From assembly GCA_039519185.1 (NCBI GenBank), contig CM076847.1:20209251-20273250 (forward strand): a stretch of DNA of 64,000 bases, in the 5' to 3' direction. A program made the translations under genes and the position numbers. Below, one piece after another: positions 56,140 through 64,000 of the stretch. The first letter of the stretch is position 1. The number at the start of each line of letters is the position of its first letter. This stretch comes from Astragalus membranaceus (Eukaryota; Streptophyta; Magnoliopsida; Fabales; Fabaceae). The notes beneath the pieces are model-generated. The model saw only the letters and a program-made list of their open reading frames with translations, had not been told where the DNA came from and searched no databases.

Positions 56140-57660
56140 GATGCTATAAAAACAAAACCCAGATTTAGTAACCCTAATTTCCTCTTTTCTTCTCCACAGC
56201 GCCTCTTTCCCTAATCTGACCAAAACCTAAAAAAAATTTCTCTCTCTCTCCAAAGCGCTGTTTCACTCTCCTCCCTCCAATCAAACCTAAGTTCCGCCCC
56301 CTTCTTCCCACACCAGCCACCAGCCACCAGCAACCTCCGCCTTCCCTCTTCTCAACGTCGCACATCAAAAGTGAGGGGAGGAGAGGTGAGGTTTTCGGGT
56401 TCGCGATGGGTCTACGGTAGCGACGGCGTGGGTGATGGTGATCGTGAGAGGGTGGTTTGCGAGGAGGGCGAGGCCGTGACGGAGGTGTGGCCGCTTGGGG
56501 GTGGTTGGTTGTAGGGGTACGACGGCGATTTGCAGCGGAGGGGGGAGTTTGGTGGACAGTGGTGTTGCGGTGGGAGGTGATGGTTTGGTCGTGAGGGGTG
56601 GCTGTAGGTGGATGGTTCGAATCTGGGCTTGTTTCGCGGAGGAGAGGGGGTGGTCGGTTCGGTGGTTGCGGGGCGGTTCGGTGGTGGAGATGGTGAGGCC
56701 GTGGCGTTTTGGGGTGGGCTGTGAAGGTTCGGTTTCTGTGTTGGTGGTTCGCGACGGAGGCGAAGGAGGCGCACGGCCAACGGCCACCGTCCATGGCGGC
56801 CGGAGCTTCAGAGTGAGTTTTGCTATGTTTTTATTTGTTTTTTTTACGCTATTTCGGATTGGCACATACATATATTTATTTATTTTTTTCTTAAAACCTG
56901 ACCTCTCTCTGTTGTTGCCTCTGACTTATTTTTTTTGCTGCTTTGTTTCTTTTTAAAATCTGTTTGTGCTTGCCTACATGTACTTATTTTTATGGAACAG
57001 AAGAAAAAAAGGTTCAAGACTAAATCTGTGATTACCTACATGTACATTATGACTAAATCTGTGATTACCTACATGTACATTATGAGACTACATGATTTAT
57101 GTGTACATGAAACAATAAATAAAGAAGGTAAAAAAAGGATATGAAAGATAAACAGATGAATTTAGGCACTAACCTAGTTCCAAGACCTTTGAAAAAAAAC
57201 CAGTACTTCCCTCTATTCTGCTCAAATTGAAATATGGTTTCTATATATTTTTGTGTGTATGAATTGTTGTGTATCTTGCTGTCTGTGTGCCTCCCTAAAC
57301 TGATTTTTATTCATTGTATTTATATGCAAGAAAACATGGTGTAGGTGTGGTGTTGAGCAGGGGACCAAATCCCCCTAGGAGACCAGTTTGTTGCTGCTGC
57401 AGTGACACAGCAAGGGAGCAGCAAGGGGATGGCAGCAAGGTTGCTGCCACTGCAGCAATGTTTTTGCTGAAACTGGAAAAAGCAAAGGGCAAGATAAAAG
57501 AAGCTTGAGCCCCATTCTAAAAAAAGTGTTACAGCAGCGCCCCCTGTCCTTTAAATTTTGTATTGTTTTTTAATTAATAATTTTTGTAAGAAAAGAGTTG
57601 ACTTCTCTTTTTTTGTACTATTCTGTTTTTTTTGTATATGTAACCAATGAATAAAAAGGA
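56140..57660 (+). other. Possible plus-strand transcription unit inside element C LTR
   Basis: CTATAAAAACAAAACCC (56145) looks like a TATA box. It is followed by AACCCTAATTTCCTC leader-like DNA, a GC-rich stretch (56400-56810) unlike its surroundings, and AATGAATAAAAAGG (57645), a polyadenylation-like signal. Frames in the GC-rich part are low-complexity on both strands and match nothing I know. It could be a captured gene fragment or part of another element's LTR. Confidence 0.3.
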
Positions 57661-57719
57661 CAGCTGAGTTTAAATTTATTATTACCATTTTTATTATTAT
57701 TTTATTTTTCTTGATGATA

Positions 57720-57960
57720 ATAAAAGCGGTAAAAACAACGCGCGCCGACGCAACGACTCACACGACTCGAAATGAAATACGAGCGCCTTAAGACTAGGAA
57801 CGCGTACGCGATTTGAATACGCGCTTTGAATACGCACGCGCGTATGTTATTAAAACCGATTTTATTTTATCCTCACTTCTCTAAAAAGAAAACGGTAAAA
57901 ATAAACGCGCACTGACGCAATTACTCACACGATCCGAAACGAAACGCGCGCTCGCGCTAT
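57720..57960. repeat. CG-rich diverged tandem duplication
   Basis: Two copies of GGTAAAAA(C/T)AA(A)CGCGC ... GACGCAA(C/T) followed by ACTCACACGA, about 165 bp apart, separated by ACGCGTACGCG-type words. A region rich in CG in otherwise AT-rich DNA, near the U3 start of the LTR. Confidence 0.65.
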
Positions 57961-58129
57961 TTATTATTTCATTATTTATTTTTGGATTCTTTTTTCTTTT
58001 TTGGAAAACAACGAGCGCCAAACAAAATCGTTGCACGAGAGTGCCAAATACACCCGCATTTAGAACAATATGCGAAGCGATAAAATTTTTGGGATTTTTC
58101 GATTAGTCGGACAAAATTGGGGTATGACA

Positions 58130-58143
58130 GCTGCCCCTCTTTA
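58130..58143 (-). other. Polypurine tract of element C
   Basis: Minus strand TAAAGAGGGGCAGC directly before the LTR start, identical to that of element A. Confidence 0.85.
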
Positions 58144-58315
58144 TTTCGATTTTACCAAGAAATATGAATTGCGCGAGACATATTTAGAAGGTAAAATAGA
58201 AATAAAGAATTCAGAAATTATACCAATTTTGTCCATTTGGAGAAATCCGAATTTTCTTTCTTCTTTTTTGGAAAGATAGACACTTTCGTGTTGATGCGAA
58301 AACAGTAAATGAACA

Positions 58316-58500
58316 CTGATGTGCAGACAGAAAGGTAAATGGGCACTTGGCGTGCAAACAGAAAAGTAAAATGGGCACTTGGCGTGCAAACAGAAAAGTA
58401 AAATGGGCACTTGGCGTGCAGACAGAAAAGTAAAATGGGCACTTGGCGTGCAGAAAGCGGTAAATGAGCACTTGGCGTGCAGAAAGCGGTAAATTGGGAA
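58316..58500 (-). repeat. 32-bp minisatellite, about six copies (C 3' region)
   Basis: Unit GTAAAATGGGCACTTGGCGT followed by GCAAACAGAAAA; the last two units are shorter variants. Element A has only about three units at the same place. Confidence 0.85.
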
Positions 58501-58699
58501 TTCGGAGGCTGCCTAAAACCTTCTAACGGACTCTTGTCGAGTCCGAGCTCTGGGGGTGGCCTTTTCGAGCGGCCGATCAACATCAGGTCCGGAACTGATT
58601 TGATCACTGGATTTACGCTATGCCTTAGGCCGACACAACTAATCCGAAGGACTTAACGAAGTCTGATGGATCCATCGCGTGCTCGTACACGATGTTGTG

Positions 58700-58778
58700 A
58701 TCTGTGGAAGGAGTTCACTAACTCTGTGTTGATGGAGTTTACTAACTCTGTGTTGATGGAGTTTACTAACTCTGTGTT
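58700..58778. repeat. 24-bp tandem repeat, three copies
   Basis: ACTAACTCTGTGTTGATGGA followed by GTTT, three times with few differences. Confidence 0.85.
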
Positions 58779-61700
58779 GTGGTGATTTTCTAAAAATGAG
58801 ATTTTTGGGACTCTCTGGTCCGAAGTAACTTTTCTCTTGGATGGTGCATGAAATGCGTGCACTTGGATGTTTGGGGTGCACATGAATGCAATGATTGACT
58901 TTGGTGGGATGCCTTTTCTGTTTGATTTTTCTCTTCTTTTCCTTTTGTTATTCTTTCGCTCTTCTGAGATGCGAGTTTGAAGGCGTAATGTACTGTTTGA
59001 TGCCATGGAGTGATGAGAATGATGAATGATATGAAGATGTTGTGTTCTTTTATGTTCCATCTTCTGTGATTTTCTTCTCTCGTTCCTTATTTGCTCTTTT
59101 TTTTTTATGGAATGCAGATATCTATGTAAATGGAGTGTGAATGTATGTTATGCAAAGTGTATGTGATGTGATGATTTCAATGGAATGATGGATGCTATGA
59201 GATGCTATTTTTGATTTTCTTCCTTTTTATTTTGGTTAAGGATCAACACTTCAAGTGCCTACAAGGTAACATCCTAGTCCCCAAGGATTAAGGTGAGCAC
59301 CAATGCCCTACAAGATAACAACCTAATCCCTGAGGATTAAGGCGAGCACTAAAGCCCTACAAGCGGCTAACTTTAGGCGACCCCCTCATGTGCTGAGATA
59401 GCTGGTTAAAGAATTTTTCCTATTTGTCTTTTTGCTATGTGAGGATGCAAATGCAGTATTTTGATGCATGATATGACAAAATTTTTGGGGTATTCAAATA
59501 CTTTTTTTGTGAATACTTTCATAATGATGAGACGCGAGACTTTGGATGCAAAAGTGGGATGATTATTGACCATTTTTGTTGAAAAATTGAATTTGATTCA
59601 AACTCCGGTGTTCTCAAGGTTTTTATTTACAAACAAGCTCACTTGTTTTCTCTCCCTTCCAATGACGACTGAATCTTAGATATCGCATGACTAACGCGTG
59701 TTCTCTCTCTTTGAAGCATTGCTTAGTAAGCATGCATAGGAGCGCAAATGTGAATGAGTGAGTCTGTTAACTTGGGATTGGTTTAGGATATGTATGACAA
59801 TTGAAGGGATGACAAACATGATTATTACCGACGCTTATGAGGGACCAAGGGATGCAAGACTGCCCCGGTTCGGGCTTTTGATGAGTGAATAAGCTTGCCT
59901 TTGCCTGGTGGTGATAATGACTAGGGGTGTAGGAGATGATGAATTGGGAACACTTCGGCTCTTGGGATGAAAGGTGGAATGAAAAGGGTTTTGTTTCAAC
60001 CCACAGAGTTTGGTGTTGCCCCAGTCAGGACGAAACAAAGTTGCCCCAATTAGAATGACGAGGCCTTATTTAGGATAGTGAGTTGAGAGATTGCCCCGGT
60101 GAGGTTCTTATGGGAATGAATGAGGTGAAGGAATGGGAATGCACTTGCCCCATTTTGGAATGAAATTTCAAACGGTTTCTTTGAGTGAGGTTGTGAAAAG
60201 GTGATAGAGTTATGGTGACGGTTATATACGGAGGGTGGTATGTGAACGGGATAGACGACGAACAAAATCTCCCCATGGTTGAGTGGAGTGAGAGGTGAAG
60301 GAAATGTCCCCTAGTACACATCTTTGATTCTTTTTAAGAAAAACTCAAATGCAATGAAAGTTTTGACTTTTAGTATGAAAGAAGCCTCACTTGGTGATCA
60401 CAAAACCTTGTTTTAATGCAACTTGAATGCGTTTGAAGTGCAAGTCTTCCTTTTTCCGTCAGCTTTCCTTTTTTTCGACTGTTTATTTTTGTTCCCTCAT
60501 CTCTTTTTCCTAAGGGTTTGTTTTTCCTTGATCAGCTTTCTCTTTTCTGATCGCTTGTTTTTTCTTTTGAGCAAACACATTGTAGACAGATAAACTTAGT
60601 GGTCCTAAGATTTAAAATTTGAGAAAACAACAGCATTCGGTCATTGATCGGAATGGACTTTTCGGGATTGTGGTGTTTTGTGGAGGAGGGATGATGGGGC
60701 TTAATGAAGAGCTTGGGGGCTAATGGTAGGATGATTTTCATTCGGCGTTGGCTGACGATCGATGATTTATGATGGTTAATTGGCTTGATGAGGTGTTTGG
60801 AAATTTTATTCTTGGCTAAGGGTTCGTGGAGGGCGGGTTACCGAGGTCAAAGGGAAGTGTTTGCGGTTTATGGAAGGAGGGGTGTATGGGAATGATGAAG
60901 TGTTTGAAGGTTATTGAGACAAGGATCTCTTGTGTTTTGTGGTAACATGTACCAGCTCACCACTTACATTTCTTTTGTATTTTCTTTTGTTTTGGGATTT
61001 TCATTTTTGAATCCCTTTTTTGATTTTCTCTCTCTTTTTTTGTTTTATGATTCTTTTCTTTCTTTGATTCGGGTGAGCAGATAGAAAGTGATGCACTTTT
61101 TTTGGATATTTGAGGTGATCCTTGTCTAGGGTGATTTTTGGATTTTGGTTTTTCTTGGGTTAAGGTGGGTAGGAAAGGGAACTTCTGGATGGCCAAACTT
61201 CATTTCAAATTCCGATTGCTTATTTTTTCATAAAACTTGACAACAATTTATCTAGCTATATGTGTTTGCTCTTTTCTTTGCATTTTTTTTATGCCCTAAT
61301 TTTTGCCTGGACCGCTCTTTGCGAGTTTTCAATCCACCGGGCGCTCCTTTTTGCCTAGGCTGCCCTTTGCGGGTTTTCAACCTAGCGAGCTTGTTCTTCT
61401 CATTTATCTCTTCTTTTCTCTTTTTTTTGGAAAGACTTGCACTAAAGGAATATAATGCCGATAAAGAAAGTTAGTGATCACAGAATTGCCCCAGCATGGA
61501 GGACTTAGAGTGTTAGTGAGAATGAACCAAAAAGTCAAGTATGCACTGATGGGAGAGAATATGCGCCTTATGGATGGACGGGGCGGGGTTAGACTGGGAT
61601 GATGATGATGACAAGGAAGGAAACTGACTGACTCAAACAAGAGAAACTGCACGTGTCATGCACGTTCACTATAGGAATGCTTCGCAGAGAGTCAACATTA

Positions 61701-64000
61701 GTTAGAACGATGAATTGATGAGCTGCTTCAGTTTTTTTTTTTTTTTGTCATGGAATGGATGGGATGCAGTGCTTTTGAAAGACATGCAAATGAGCTATTG
61801 ATTTGCAAAACTGAGTGCCTTGGAACACCTTGAGTTCGCAACCAAGTAAGGATAAACTTTTTCAAAAAAAGGATGATTGTTTTGCAAGGACGTCTCGCTT
61901 CTCATCACAACTTTTATTTTATGCAATGAATGAATGAACAAATTATGATATGCAAGTATGATGCAAATGCGTGGAGAACGACTACTCGAAAAGTGTGGCT
62001 TATTCTAAATTATTATGTTGCAAGACAAAATATGGAATACCAATGCGAATGATGCAAGAATGATGCCCCCCATTTTTTCCAAATGATTTTTGATTTTTTT
62101 TATTTTTTAGAGGCGAGACAGGATGCGAAATGCCAATGCCCCTTTTTTTGAATGATGAGAGATGCAAGACTGGTGATATGAGGCAACTGATTGTCGTTAC
62201 CCTGAGTAACTTGCCTGAAACATTGAGTGGATCCTGACTCAATACTTCACACAATGTACTGAAACGTTTTGACAATTAGTTGACTCAATTTAATTTCCTA
62301 CTCGAAATTAAAATACGTGCGACTGGGTCAAAGTGCTCTGACATCGTAAAGTAACATCTCAAATTTGTAGTCGACAAACAAATTTGAGACATTACCCTTC
62401 GTCGTTCAAAGGTGCACTTCTATCCATTAAGCCGTCACATGAGAAATTTTTCTTTGTTTCGAAAGGATGTATGCAGGGAGAAATGATGTATTCGAACAAA
62501 GTGATGAGGTTAATGAAATGATGCATGAGCGCCACATTGACGCGATGTCCGCATTATTTGATGATAGTTTTTGCATAATCAAGGATGAATGAAATGCGAT
62601 ATGGATGATAGATGCTTCTGGTTTTCATTTTTCTTATGCAATGAAATGAAATGCGTGATGCTTGCAATTACTTTCCTAATGCATGGGAGATATTGAATGA
62701 AGATGCATGCGAGATGAGACGTTAATGCTTATTTTTGATTTGCGACACAGGAAAGTATTAATGCGATGATGTGATATGGACGGACGACGGAATGAGTGGG
62801 TGAATGAATGAACGAATGTGCATTTTGAATGAGGATAACGTAAATTGCATCACTTGATGATTTTTTATGATTATGAGCGAATGAAATACCATAGGGATGA
62901 TAATTGTTTTTTTTTCAGAATTTTGTTTTATGTAATGCATGATGCCATGATGCGAAGTGCGGATGATGATTGCTTTTCGTTTTATTTTTAAACTATGAAA
63001 TGGAGTGCCTGATACTAACAATTATTTTTAGTGCGTGGAAAGATATGATTCTTATGAAAATGCATGCGAAATGAGATGTTTATTTGATTATTTTTTGTAA
63101 TGCAAAGAAAAAATGCATGTAGCATGTTTTCTAAAAAAACTTGTGGAAAATAATAATTTTTGATTTTTCTTGATTTTTGGTTTTTTTTTTGATAAAAGAC
63201 GGTATGCACTAATACTTGTTTGAATGAAAGTGCAATGCAATATGTATGATTTCATGTTTGTCTTGGTGCCGGGAATCACGGTGTACTATGTCTTGCCATA
63301 GGTTTAACGGTGGATTTTGATTATTTTTTCTTTGAAACACAACAAGGTTAGAATCAATAAGCGAAACAAAGCATATTCCATGCATTCAAACTTAAACAAA
63401 CTCACACCTCGGAGTATACGCTGTTTCACTTTTGATTCCACATCGTGCCTATGACAAGATTCTTTGTCACTTTGGGATTCTCGGTAAACAAACTTTGATG
63501 AAATGCAAGGATGCATGCATGAACTGTAAAAGCTTCTGTTGGATGCAATGCGAGGATGCATGCAAAATGATGATGATGTTTTATGCATATGCAGATTAGG
63601 GCAAAACCCTTATTGGCCTTAGTTCAAGTTTTTTTTGTTTTTTTTGAAAAATGCGAGCCGTACGTGGTTTCATATGGACCAAGTAAGAGAAAGGCTACAA
63701 CGGCAGCTCGTTCTCTCTTTTTTTTTGAAAAGAGTGGGCCATATGTCACTTCGTACGGACCAGCAAAAAAAAGGCTACAACGGCAGCTCTTTCTCTACTT
63801 TTTATTTGAAAAACCTCCTACTCTTTTTTGAAAACATGTCTATATTACCATGAAACACACAATTTGGTATGCCCCTTGTGTCCTACGAAGGTGGGGACCT
63901 AAGTTCTAGGACAACTCAAATGTTCCTCCCATGTGGGTTCTAGTCACTTCTTCACCAGGCTACCAGAGCTAATTCTCTTTCACAATAGCACCCACAACGA

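Larger units (their letters stand above)
54737..58129 (-). mobile_element. Element C, 3' LTR (3' end missing)
   Basis: On the minus strand it starts TGTCATACCCCAATTTTGTC at 58129 and runs down to GGTGCTAATACCTTCCCC, where the copia LTR abuts. By comparison with A and B roughly the last 100 bases are missing. Shared with A: TACGTAG modules (two), hairpin units with TAAACCGTTGTTGTT-type loops, LTR-end hairpin. Shared with B: a GGCCGTACGACC palindrome block (about 55149) and CTTCAGACCCCCAGTGGTCC-like units (55035-55125). The middle (55900-57700) has no counterpart in A and may be an insertion. A CG-rich duplicated block is at 57720-57960. Confidence 0.75.
58144..64000 (-). mobile_element. Element C internal region, non-coding (runs off window)
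   Basis: Reverse-strand counterpart of the A internal region, colinear over its length. The minisatellite is next to the polypurine tract, and TGCCCCA words are at 60015, 60047 and 60147. CCTCCATGCTGGGGCAATTC (minus strand, about 61480) and the AACCCGCAAAGGGCGGCC block (about 61360) match A at 5985 and 6109. No retroelement protein was found. By comparison with A another roughly 850 bases would remain before the 5' LTR. Near 63655-63770 GAGCCGTACG and TCGTACGGACC words recur. Confidence 0.7.

Noticed and set aside
56174..56871. Pro/Ser/Thr-rich minus-strand ORFs and a Gly/Val-rich plus-strand ORF
   Set aside because: Mutual shadows of a GC-rich low-complexity segment; no motif supports either strand as coding.

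Overview
The window is plant nuclear DNA, most likely from a legume with a large genome. Almost all of it is nested LTR retrotransposons. LTRs starting TGTCATACCCCAATTTTGT next to a GGGGCAGC polypurine tract are what I know from Ogre/Tat-type Ty3/gypsy elements of Fabeae and relatives. The species assignment is inference. I see no tRNA, rRNA or CRISPR, and no complete host gene.

Layout. (1) 1-13562: element A, 3.85-kb LTRs and a 6.7-kb internal region without gag-pol. It sits inside the 5' LTR of element B. (2) 13563-23863: element B, 1.41-kb LTR and 5.4-kb non-coding internal region. Its 5' LTR also holds a 2.2-kb solo LTR (H). (3) 23864-26957: reverse-strand remains of a Ty3/gypsy element (D), with gag debris, primer site and an LTR interrupted by a truncated LTR (G). 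(4) 26958-29951: AT-rich intergenic DNA. (5) 29952-39874: a young 9.9-kb Tat-lineage element (F) with perfect 5-bp target duplications, gag-pol, a deletion in integrase and an antisense accessory gene. (6) 40031-43541: the C-terminal exon of an LRK10-like receptor kinase and a truncated second copy. (7) 43551-45056: a Mutator-like element with about 0.5-kb terminal inverted repeats and a 9-bp target duplication. (8) 45129-46792: LTR and gag start of element E (Tekay-like chromovirus?). (9) 46793-54736: a Ty1/copia element on the minus strand with long gag and pol frames but unlike flanks and divergent U3 regions. (10) 54737-64000: element C on the minus strand, LTR plus non-coding internal region, related to A and B and running off the window.

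How the parts relate. A, B and C lack proteins and would have to be copied by enzymes from a full-length relative (LARD-like). Their LTRs share short modules that lie between TATA box and primer binding site, so they would be in the 5' leader RNA. The modules are a 6-bp hairpin near the LTR end with compensatory changes among A, B and C, tandem hairpins with a conserved 19-nt loop and varying arms, and a two-tier hairpin built on TACGTAG. This recurring, apparently structured leader is the most interesting signal here. All repeat relationships were read by eye; no alignment, folding or database search was run.
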